Shown here piece by piece: positions 35,651 through 46,300 of a stretch of 47,792 nt of DNA. A program made the position numbers and the translations under genes. The DNA lies in IMG/VR virus record IMGVR_UViG_3300044511_000182, positions 1 to 47,792 of that record; one strand, written 5' to 3'. Positions within the stretch are counted from its first letter, which is position 1. Every line of letters starts with the position of its first letter. Source of the DNA: a virus. The notes under the pieces were generated by a model, which saw nothing but the letters and a program-made list of their open reading frames with translations, searched no databases and was not told the origin of the DNA.

Positions 35651-36271
35651 CTATGGAGTATTTCGGCAACGGGTCTTATCCCAAGAGCAGGGATCCCACG
35701 GAGTCCAGCCAGAGTATTGATAGAGAAGATAACCAGCCCTGAGGTTATTCAGGGGGTCAAGTAGGGGTGCCTGTTCGCAGATTTGGAGGTCAAGACACAC
35801 CCGTGCCCATTTGTTGCGTTTCGGGTTGTAGTTCACCCCGTTTATTTGGAGTAACCCCGTGTCTGAGCGATGGTTCCACTCAGACACCCGCACGAGTTCG
35901 CAGTTCTTGTCTACGACATCTCCACCCTTGCGGTTGGGACACCCCCCCGACTCCCTCAGGATGACGAGCGCGAGTTTCTCGTGGGTGCTGGCGGGCCAGC
36001 CCGCCACGGTCGCAAGTTGGTTGAGCCAAGAGACATCTCCGTGGGAGAAGGTGATGCCGTAGTGGGAGACCCCGTGCTCATGTTTGGCAAGAGTGGTGGG
36101 TTCGATGGTGTCTTGGGAACCCGACGGCACGATGACCGAGATGTGCTGAGGGGCGATGACCGAGATGTGCTGAGGGCGCACCTTGACGATGGGTGGGTCG
36201 GTAGCGGGGAGCGCCCAACCCGTCGCAAGTAGCGTCAGGGTGAAAAACAATCCTCCGATTTGTGATGCCAA
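35651..36271 (-). CDS. Secreted lysozyme/transglycosylase-like enzyme
   Basis: 206 aa from TTG 36271 behind GGGAGAGACAAC. N-terminal hydrophobic signal (GGLFFTLTLLATGWALPA), a linker with a duplicated PQHISVI block, then LALVILRESGGCP (catalytic Glu in an RESGG context), DTGLLQINGVNY, NLRAGYLLYQYSGWTPW: the order E-S-G-G, GLLQIN, A..LY...GW.PW is that of C-type/transglycosylase-like muralytic enzymes of phages and actinobacteria (resuscitation or tail lysozymes). Expected to cut peptidoglycan outside the membrane, for lysis or entry. Confidence 0.8.
   Translation of the reverse strand: MASQIGGLFFTLTLLATGWALPATDPPIVKVRPQHISVIAPQHISVIVPSGSQDTIEPTTLAKHEHGVSHYGITFSHGDVSWLNQLATVAGWPASTHEKLALVILRESGGCPNRKGGDVVDKNCELVRVSEWNHRSDTGLLQINGVNYNPKRNKWARVCLDLQICEQAPLLDPLNNLRAGYLLYQYSGWTPWDPCSWDKTRCRNTP
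36130..36176 (-). repeat. 24-bp tandem duplication
   Basis: Two units of about 23-24 nt in the lysozyme-like gene encode the doubled PQHISVI linker. Confidence 0.8.
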
Positions 36272-36339
36272 GTTGTCTCTCCCGTTTAGATGGGTCGGTC
36301 ATCAATAACATCCGACTGACTAGCGGTTACGACACCCCC

Positions 36340-36361
36340 ATCTTACCCGAGATCGTCGCTT
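36340..36361 (-). promoter_or_regulatory. Phage promoter, diverged copy, feeds lysozyme-like gene
   Basis: AAGCGACGAT-CTCGGG-TAAGAT; three changes but exact spacing. The only copy seen outside 6-27 kb. Confidence 0.55.
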
Positions 36362-36380
36362 GGCAAAGATTACCCGTTCA

Positions 36381-36656
36381 CTATTGCACAATGTCCTGAG
36401 ATGCGATACGATCAAGGAACGCAGACGGTTCCTCAAGGGCAAGTTCGGCAATAATTGTGCCCGATGAATTTGTCGAGATGGGCTGAAACCCCATTGAGTC
36501 AAGAATGTATCCAGCGATGGTCAGGGAGTTATCCATAATGGCCCGCACCTCGTCGTCGGTCATGTCGTCCACATCCTCGTCCACCATCTGTAGGTCAGAT
36601 AGCAGTTCCTGTAGGTGTTCTATGACTTTTAGCCTTATGTCTGCCGCGTAACTCAT
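36381..36656 (-). CDS. Hypothetical 91-aa acidic protein
   Basis: CGGAGGCAACATTC precedes the ATG. IRLKVIEHLQELLSDLQMVDEDVDDMTDDEVRAIMDNSL and LEEPSAFLDRIASQDIV are acidic helices. Divergent from SSB. No family. Confidence 0.65.
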   Translation of the reverse strand: MSYAADIRLKVIEHLQELLSDLQMVDEDVDDMTDDEVRAIMDNSLTIAGYILDSMGFQPISTNSSGTIIAELALEEPSAFLDRIASQDIVQ

Positions 36657-36734
36657 GAATGTTGCCTCCGGACGTTTGGAGTGATAGCCTAGCGCATGTA
36701 AGGCAACTATTCCGACAACGACAGGAGACAGGCA

Positions 36735-37190
36735 ATGAATCTGGCCCCAGTAACGATCAGCGGCAACATCACCGCAGATCCAGAACTTACGGTACTCGCC
36801 AACGGGACCCCCAAGTGCTCGTTCAGCGTGGCCGTCAACTATGTCTGGTATGACGACAACCGCGAGAAGCAGGAAAGGGTGTCGTTCATCAACGTCACCG
36901 CTTGGCGATATCAGGCAGAAAATCTTGCTCGAGTCGCGCAGAAGGGCATCGGTGTCATTGTGACTGGTCGCCTTGAGCAACGATCCTACGAGGACAAGGA
37001 AGGCAACAAGCGTTCGGCGGTCGAGATCGTCGCAGAAGACATCGGTATCCTCACCCGTAGCATCGAGTCGCTCGAGCGTAAGCGTGTTACCGGGGGAGAT
37101 GGCGCGCCGTCGGCCCGACCACAATCACAGCAGGTCGCTCGCAAGCCCCGCCAGACTGCGACGGTAGGGGCGACAGACGAGCCCTTCTGA
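36735..37190 (+). CDS. ssb: Single-stranded DNA-binding protein
   Basis: 151 aa. OB-fold of the bacterial SSB type: APVTISGNITADPELTVLANGTPKCSFSVAVN, FINVTAWRYQAENLARVAQKG, VIVTGRLEQRSYEDKEGNKRSAVEIVAEDIG. Gly/Gln/Pro-rich linker and a C-terminal tip ATDEPF matching the acidic tail that recruits replication proteins. AGGAGACAGGCA precedes the ATG. Coats ssDNA during phage replication. Confidence 0.95.
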   Translation: MNLAPVTISGNITADPELTVLANGTPKCSFSVAVNYVWYDDNREKQERVSFINVTAWRYQAENLARVAQKGIGVIVTGRLEQRSYEDKEGNKRSAVEIVAEDIGILTRSIESLERKRVTGGDGAPSARPQSQQVARKPRQTATVGATDEPF

Positions 37191-37210
37191 ACAACCGATA
37201 ACTGTCGGGC

Positions 37211-37236
37211 GCCGTCGTGCCATGGCACGCGACGGC
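37211..37236. terminator. Strong hairpin after ssb
   Basis: GCCGTCG...CGACGGC stem continuing into palindrome TGCCATGGCA; 20 nt after the ssb stop, between convergent genes. The remaining 90 nt to 37324 are G/C-rich without a gene. Confidence 0.7.
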
Positions 37237-37324
37237 ACTCTCGGACGCGTCGGACGGGACGGCAAGCGACGGGTGCGCGGTTGCGACGGCCCCGCCGCCT
37301 ACTCCCCGGCGACGCGACGCTCCT

Positions 37325-40300
37325 TTAGGGGTTTGTGGCCCCTAGGGGTTGGAGAGCAGTAAAGCCGCCACCGATCTCTCGATACGACTCGTCAAGCGCC
37401 ACGGCCTTTGCGGGTCCCCATGTCCCCGGTAACCCTAGATACCCGGACTCAAAGAGTTCTCTGGCCATACGTTCGTAGGCAATCGGCCTTGTTGGGGCCA
37501 TTCGCGCCGTCGTTTCCGGGGGACGCGACTTCAGCCAAGACTTCCAAGACATCTGGGCCCATGCGGCCGCTGGATTGCCGGTTATCCGTACCGACTTCTT
37601 CCTCACCCGGTTCGGCTTCGCCATGTCGGCCACCTGGCCCCAGATTAGCCGAGTTTGGGAGGTTGCCCTGCGGGACATCTCGCCCATCTTCTTGATTCTC
37701 GCTCGGATCTCTTCGGCCTTCTTGGCCATCTTCTCCCGATTGATTGAGCCCCATGTGATTAGTTGCTGGCCCACTAGCCCTATCGCAAAGTCCATCCCGT
37801 ACCTTTCCGCCAATTGACCCAGCCCAGAATCCAACATAAAATCAAGATCTGTTTCTGGCAGGTTAGCGGTCCTCGCCAAGATTGATGCCCCGGCGAATGC
37901 GGTCGCGAACTCGAGCCCTTCTCGGACGATGTTGCTTGTTGATCCGCCGTTGATGTCCATTTCTCGGAATGCTTGGTCAACCCTTCTTGATGCGGCGTTC
38001 CAGGTCATTCGGATTGTCTCCGGGTCACCCGTGGCCCTAATCCACTCCGGGGTTCTTTGCCACCCGGACCATGTGCCTGGTTGCCCTCCCCGCGAACCCA
38101 AGCCGCGGGACTTTCGCGGCCTAACGTACAAGTAGCCGCCATCGCCATCGTCAAGTACCGGAACCGATCCCCGGAGATCTACTTCTTGGACCAGAGAATC
38201 GAGTGTCTCATCCGGGATGTCGCTATCCCAATCTTCGGCACCCATCGAATAGCGGGCCGCTTCGCGTTTGTCATGTGTTACCCATATGGCCTCATTCCCT
38301 GCCAACCCGCTAACGATGTCTTCATCCGGAACTTCGTTGCCCCGGCTGACTTCTTCTCGGATTGCGTCCCTAAATGGCATCCACCTAGGCGTGCCCGGGT
38401 CACCGTTGCGCCACCCGAAGTCTTGTGGCTCAACGACGGGGTATGCGGCATAATGCTCAAGTCGAGTTGGATCATCTGGGTCAGTTCCAGATTGCGGCTT
38501 CACTCCAGATGTCCAATTTCTCCAACCTTGCGTCGCCTTTTTCGGCTTCTTGTTCTTCCCTCTCCTGTCGTTTTCACGGATTTCATCGATGAATTCATCT
38601 AGATCGTACTTTCTGGGTGCGTTGCCTCGAGACTGAAAACCACCCGAGAGGGTTGGGGTTGCGACAGCAAAGTTCTTTCCGTCCTCAGACAATTGTGAGG
38701 AGTGGCTTAGTCGGAGTTCGGGGAATGTATCTCGGTGCATCTTCATCATTGCCGTTCCGAGCCCGCGTCGCCGATGGGACTTTTTTACTTCGATGCCATA
38801 AATCTCGTAATGATCTTTCGCGGCCCTAGTTCCAATCGGAAGGCTCGCATGCATTATCCCGGCGATGGCGCTGTTTAGTGAGTTATTACGATCGGCGGGA
38901 TGCTGTAATGCGTAATCCGAAATCTTGCCGTCGCGGGACTCAATAAGTTTCATCAAGGCATCAACCCTGTAGACAATAACTTTGTCACCGCGAGATGTAT
39001 TTTGGAGCAAATACGGGGTGGTTTTCCCGTTGGAATCTACGTACTCAACAAATCTTCTTTTATTCCTTCCGTATCTGGCCAGCGTGTCGTACGCCTTCAT
39101 GTCTGACGGGAAGTCGTCAGACAGGCGAACGGCATCAATCCGAGCCCGTATCCCTGGGCTCGGTTCTTCATCAATAATCATGGGCATGAGCTTCTGGATC
39201 CGCTCGTCGTCGTTATCAATCACCCGTAGTTTCGTGCTTCCGGATATGCCACCTCGGGACTGAAGGCCGACTGATGCTGATTCCTCTTTCTGCCTTCTGT
39301 TTCGGCGGGCCATTTGTATGATCTTGCGGATGTGGGTATTTGATGTCTCGTATTTATCGGCGAGTTTCCAGGGTCCGACGATGTCTTGTTCGTATTCCTG
39401 AAGGATCTGTTCGGCCATTTCTGGTTGTTCGAGACTGACGCGATGTCGACGCTCTCTTTCCCACCGAACATTCGCCGGGGAGACAGTTGAGCCGGGGAAG
39501 TTCGTATATCGAGGAGCGCCGTCAAACAGGGCTGGCTCTCGACGGGAGAAGCGGCCACCACGGGACGCAAAACCTTCGCTAGATCCTGCGGTCTTTCTCA
39601 TTTCTATGTTCAGGCCCAGGCCGTCGTACACCGATGCGAGTGCCTGATCGGCACCCGGCCATCTCAAGATTTCCCCGGCGGTCAGTCGTGCTGGATCATT
39701 AAACCCGGTGCGATTCATGTCGTCAATGATGTCTTCTATCCTGCGTATCGTCTTGGGAGGAATGGGTCCGTCGTCTAGTAGTTCACCTCCATCCCTCGTC
39801 TCCTTGACGATTTGCTCAAGGGCATTCTTGAGGGCATTCCAGTCCTTGTTCCTAGATACGTCATAGCCGGTTCGGGCCCAATGAGTGACGCCCGTCATCC
39901 TGCGGGGCGAACGAGCTCTTGAGGTGGAACTTGCGGCGTCAACCAATGTGTCGCCAAACCCGAGTGTCGAGTAGAGATCGTCGTTTCGGTTGTTAAACGC
40001 CGTCGCTATTCCTCTTCCCCGGTGACCGTCCGCAACAATGAACGACTTATGGAAGGCATGGGCGCGATTGGTGATCTTGTCATACCTTATGTTCCTAGTC
40101 CAAGTCGCCACTTCCTCGCCGCTCTCGTCAAAGACTCCGCCATCTACGGAGATTGAGCTCGTGCTGTCGTCGGGATGATACAGGATTGCCTGTTGGACCC
40201 TGATCTTGTACTTGCGACCATCTCGGCCAACTATTTCACCATCAAAGACGCTTCTTGCGTCATCTATGAGCACGGGACCCGCAATCGGTTTTTTACTTGG

Positions 40301-43300
40301 GCGAGGCGAGCTCTCCAGATGATCAATCAATCCCTTGCCGCCGTCTATCCGCTCCTGCGGGACTGTTGCCCCCCTTGACTGCAGGCTGGGTTCGGCATTC
40401 GGCATCTTGTTACGCGCCGCCTCAAATGCCCGCAGAGCCTCAAGTTGTCTCTTGTACTCCGCACTAGTTGCCTTCATGCGCATCTCAACATCGACGGGGT
40501 TGAGTAGCGTCCTATCGACACTTTCCCCGGCATCCTCTGCGTCGGCAAGCCTGTTGGTCATGTTCACAATGATTTGCCATGCCGCTTCTGCGTCAACATC
40601 CGCCGAGTGCCACCCGTCGCCCATGTCGTAGCCAAACTCTTCGGCAAGGTCTCCCAGCCTGTAGCCACGAAGTTTTCTGGACGATTTTTCTGGATAAGCG
40701 AGTTTCGCTATTCCCAGGCTGTCTAGATACCCGGCAGGCGTAAATAGATCAGACAACCCGGCGGCCTCAAGCGCCTGCTCCATCGCCATTTTGTCAAAGG
40801 GGTGGTTTTGGGCTACAAGTATTGGATTTGGGCCCATGAACTCGATGGCTTGTCTCAATACATCGGCATACGGCGGCTGCGTGGCAAGCCACTCGTCGGT
40901 CATCTGGATCATTTTCCCGGTTTCTGGATCGTAGCGCTTGAGGTTGTCCTTGGACCACCCGCTCAGCGGGACTCCTGGGTTCATGTAAAGATTTAGCCGC
41001 TCAACGATTTGGCCATCTCGGATTCGAACAAGACCAATCTGGACCGGCAGTCCGGTACGCAGCATTTCCCCGGTGACTGGGTCGGCATCAAAGCCAACCG
41101 TCTCAAAGTCAAATGCGATGAACTCTCCCTTGCCAAGATTTTGTACGACGTCTCTCCACGATGTTGCGCCATCAAACACCCGTTGGCCCTCCCCGGCGTA
41201 TGGCGCCGGCTGGCTACGCGGCTTTTTGGGTTGTTTGGTCGTCACATTTGCCCCACTTGGAGACTTTTTGACCTCTGGAGCGCCAACTCGGTCAATTCTG
41301 AAATCCCTGCTCTCTCCATTTCTGTCCAAGTCCGACGCGACGAGATAGGTCGCTTTCGAACCCTTTTTGATTTCTGTGACGCGAACTCGCCTTGTTTCCG
41401 GGGGACTTCCCGGCTTGGTGTACGAGAACACCAGCACGCGTCCTTCGTCTCGGGACTTCTCGGCAATTGCCACAAATGCGGCGGCATGCTCCTCGCTTCC
41501 TGGTTCTCCCGGAAGTTCTGTGACCAAGATGTCATCCTCACCGACTGGCTGGACATTTGGCTGCTTGATGTCAACGACCCGGTCATCTCCCCTGGACGCG
41601 AGCCCTGCGTATCTCTCGCTTGCTGCGGCGACCAGCTCTTCGGCGAGCCCGCTGGGTGTTCCGGGACGAGATTCGACACCATGTGTCTTCGGCAACCCGT
41701 CATCACCGGGGAACACATCTAAAGACGCGGCTTCGAACCCGCCAATAGTGGCCACGAACCTTCGACCGCTTTGACCTATGATGTATTCGTCACCAGACTC
41801 TGGGTCAAGATACAGGCGTGGCTTGCGCGGCTTGGTTCTACGCTCGATTTGTTCGACGGTTTTCCCCGGCGTTGATGGCCCCAAGCGTCGTGAGCGCGCC
41901 ATCGGCGATAAGCCACCCGTCATCGCGTCAAGTAACCCCGGCAAGAACTCGCGTTCTGGTCTAGATGAGGCGCCGATAAGGTCTTTCTCGTACTGTTTCT
42001 TGAGTCGCAGTTCCATAAGGCTTTTCCCAAGTTCGGCTGGAGATAGTTTTTTCAGCAACGTCGCGTATTCGTCAGCACCAATCGGGACTATTTCTCCTTT
42101 GCCCCTATCAAATGGCGTTTCAGCCCCAAGCGCGGCGTTTTTGATACCCATCAGTTCTTGGATCGTGCGCCCGACCTCAAGGCCGGTCATGATGTCCGTC
42201 TCAAGTCTCTTTATCTGAAGTAAGACAGTCTGATCGTCGTACCCGCTATCGCGGAGCATCTTGTTAGCCAAGATTAGTCCAGCCCATCGGTGGTGGCCGT
42301 CAAGCATGTATCGTTGCCCGTCGCCTTTTCCGGTTGCGAGAGTTGCCTGGAACATGCCGTCGGCTTTCGTAAATACGTTGTATTTGCCATCGCCACCATG
42401 TTTGGCCACGTCCCACTTGCGCAACTCTGCTAGTTGTTTCCTGTCCGACACGAGTTTCATGATTTCGTCCCGAGTTGGCTTGCGCCCGTTCTGCTCCTCA
42501 AACCACTCGGTAGCCGCTTGGACTGCTGCAACCACACCCCTTGCCATCTGCGCAACTTTTCTGGTTTGTAGTTCGTTTTGCGCCCCCAGCATGGTTTCTG
42601 GATCAACGAACTCAGCTTCGGCAACCGTAATCCCCAAGTTCCTTGCGGCCTGCTCAAACAGCGGGACTACATCAGCCTCGGTGTCGTTCCAGTTGACGCT
42701 CCCCAAGAAGGCGTCTACGTGCTCCTTCGTGATTGTGACTTTCTTTCCGCCAATCGTCGCCTTTACGGGCCTGCCGGCGTAGTAAGTCTCGGCGATGTCA
42801 GACCAGTTGTCTGCGAGGTGTTTGACGATCTCTTGCACGCCCTCATCAAGTTCGCCAAGTTTCTTTTTATCCATCTCAAACTTGCCCTTGATGCGGCCAG
42901 CGAGCAAGGCCCTGATTGCGGGACTGTCCTTCCCGACGGTGCGGCCACTTAGTTGCGGCATGTCAACCCTCGTGACACCGATGTTTTCACCGCAGAATAC
43001 GTTGGTGCCAGCGATGTAGTAGTTGCAGAGATTTATCTCAAACGATGCGGCGAAGTTGTCAACGATTTTCTTGCGTTCTGACCCCTTGGGCATCTTCCTG
43101 AACTCATCAATAGTCATTCCGTAGGACTTCAGCCAGTTTTGGAAGAGGTCGCTTTCGGCATCGGCCATCTCTCCTGTCATCTTGTCGATTTCAGCAGCAA
43201 ACTCGTCAATACTCTCCTCAAGTAGTTTTGACTCGCCAGCCTTGTCGTCCCTTATGGTGACTGCGTATCCAAGTGCCATCATCACCTTCGCCGCCGCTGC

Positions 43301-46300
43301 ATCTTGAGCTTCGTAGATGTTGCGGTTGTCGTATGTCTTATCCCCGGTGAGAGACACGCGACCCCTAAAGATCGCCTCAAGTATTTCCTCTGTTTCCCCT
43401 GGATCAAGGTCGTCAAGGTCTGTGTACCCGTGCTCCCTGAGTATCTTTAGGTACCCTTGGGCCTGGCGGGCGAGCTCGACGGCCTCCTTTGCCGACCTCT
43501 CTTGTTCTTCTTTGCTGGGCGGGACTGTCTTGCCCCTAGTCGCATCGCCCATCAGGGGCATGGGTTGACCAGGGTTATTGCGCTCCCACTCTTCTTGGCG
43601 CTTCCGTTGTTTTTCGCGTTCTTTTTCCCATCGTCTCATTGTTTCGCCTAATCTTTGGACCCCTTCATCAATAGAGTCCGCTTGTCTTCGGCGGTTCTTG
43701 GGCGATCGTTGGGCCATTTCATCTAAGAAGATGTCCACCCGCTGGCTGGCTTGAGCCATCTCTCGCACATCTTCTGATGCCATTGCCGCAACTTGGAGCT
43801 CTTCGGCACTCATGGCCCAAGGCATCGTTGGGTATGTTCGTTTGCCGGGTTTCTCAGCGTTGGTTGCCTTGACCCCAACCAGCCAATACGCCTGATCTCG
43901 GAGTGCGGGACTGAGCATTTCTATTGCCGCGGGGTTGCCGGAGAGTACGGCGGCCACCGCCTCGGCAATCATCTCGTCGGTTGAGGTTTGGCCGTATCTG
44001 GTCTGGGTCCAATAACCATTTGGGTCACGCTTCCCATTTATGACATCCATTAGACCTATTTTTGCTAGTGCCCCGTGGACATTAAATGCGTACTCAAACG
44101 CTTCAGACTGAGGCATTGATCCGTCGGCCATGCCACTTGCCCGTCGCCTGGCATAGTAGTCCAGGTAATGGCCGTACTCGTGAAGAATGACACCTTCGAG
44201 TGACTTGTCAAGGACGTTGTGATCCCCAGGTTTCGGGACGTGTCCCAGATCCATCCTGTACCCGTCCATCCACATCCGATGACCCGTGCTGCCGGGGTAC
44301 AGCAGGATGCTCCCGCCGCCAGAGTCATTCACGTATCCGCCAACCGTCGGGAACCACGGTTTCCCGTCCTCATCCCCGGTGGCGGCCCTGAAAAGTTTGT
44401 CAAAATCTGGATGTTTGAGATAGTCAAATAGCGTGGCTTTGGGGCCGAGGTCGGCACGCATGCGGTCAATAATCACCTTTGAGGCATCAGGATCTCGGAG
44501 GGACAGATGCCCCAATGGGTGTGAGATGTATGACGCGATAGTCATCCGCATCGCGCTGTCGCTGGCCATCCCCACGGGCGGCATGCCGTGTTGCTCAACC
44601 GCCCATCTCATAGCCGGGGAACTGTCAAGCGACCTCCTGAATATTTCCCTAGACATCGCGACCGCTTCCGGGGAAAAGTCGGGCTCCGCTAACTTGGCCC
44701 TCTCCCAAACCTTGTCTAGGCCCTCCTGTATCTCTGGGATGCGGGACGTCGGCTTACCTGTTTCTGGGTCAAACGTCAGCAACTTGTCGACATCCTCAAG
44801 GCGACGACGGGTCCTACCCCATGATGCCGAGGCGTGCCCGGCAACGACGCGCTCGTGCCAAGCGTCGTAAACCATCTGGTAATACTCTTGTTTCGTTGTC
44901 GGGACTGCGTAGGCAACTTTCTCGTCAGTCGATGTGTTCTGGAACATCTCTGACCGGCGTTTCGTTCTCTTGGGTTTGCCACGTCTATTGACGATTTGTC
45001 GGTCAGTAGAGTACGACGGCGCGCCACTTCTTGACGGCGCGCTACCTCTTGACGCAAGTCCATCGGCGCGACGAGCCGCAACCTGTAGATTTTGGGGTGG
45101 AACTTTGCTCGGGTCAATCAGGTGTTGCTCTCGTGGGCCACCGATTTCGACGCTGAGCACGGTGTCGAGCATTCTGTTCATCGCGTCGTTGTTCATTGCG
45201 CGGGACTCTGGGTTGGGGCTCATGTACGCCGCAAACCCCTCAGCAAACATCTCAAGCGGGTTTGTCCATGCGTACATAGGGTTAGTTGCTGGGAAGTCAG
45301 GGGGCATTTCACGGACGAAACGTTGCTCCCACGCTTCGGCCCAGTCAGGACGCCCTATTTTCTCAAAGAACTTTTCCCAAGTATCTTCTGCATAAGCAGA
45401 AACCCAACGGCTTATGGACGGGTCCACGCGCCGATACGGATCCCGAAGTTTGTTGTGAACATAGTGGCCATACTCATGTCTGTACGTCCCTCGTGGACCG
45501 GGGTCAACGAGCATTCTTGTGACCCCTTTGGGTTTGCGGTACCTGCGGTCCAGCAACGAGGAAAGTCGGGAAATCAAAGAGCGCCGAGAGTCGGTAGAGC
45601 TAGCGACCCCCAATCTGGAGTCTCTTCCAAGCCCCTTGGCGTCTTCGGGAGACAGGACGATAACTGAGCCTGAACTAGGCATGCGGATATGTATCCCTGC
45701 CCAGTTTTCATCAGCCCCCACGTGGGCCACGGAGAGTGTTTTTACGCCAGGTTTTGTGGTAGTTATGACCGGAGGTGCGCCAAATCGTTCGTGGAGTGCC
45801 CTCAGTATGGGTTCGTCGGTGAGCATCGCAGTTAGACCATCTCGAATGTCGTTTGTTTTCCAGTCAATGCTCCAGTCCGACTCGGACGCGATCCGTTCGG
45901 CATAGGTGATGGGTTCGAGCTTTTCTATGTCGCGGAAGAACTCTTCCCAAGCGTCTCTTATCTGCTCTTCCATAGCCTTATCATCATCACTAATCGCAAG
46001 GTGACTGAGCATTCTGTCAATGAAGTCATACTCATTGCGAGGCGTAATCTCCAGCGCTATGTCTTCTGGCGACATACCCTCTAGGTTGCTGTCCCATCGT
46101 CGGGATTCGAGGTGTTCGCCTCTTGATGACAGTGCGCCTCTTGACGCCAAACCTCCGGGGGTGTCAAGCGGAAGTCTCTCTGCGGCTGACCCCATCTTGA
46201 CGACTTGCTCTCTCAAGTCAGTATTCGGGTCAAGTTCTAAGATTTCGGCCACCATTCTCTCAAACCCCGGTGAAACGAGATCGCGGTCAATGCCATCGTG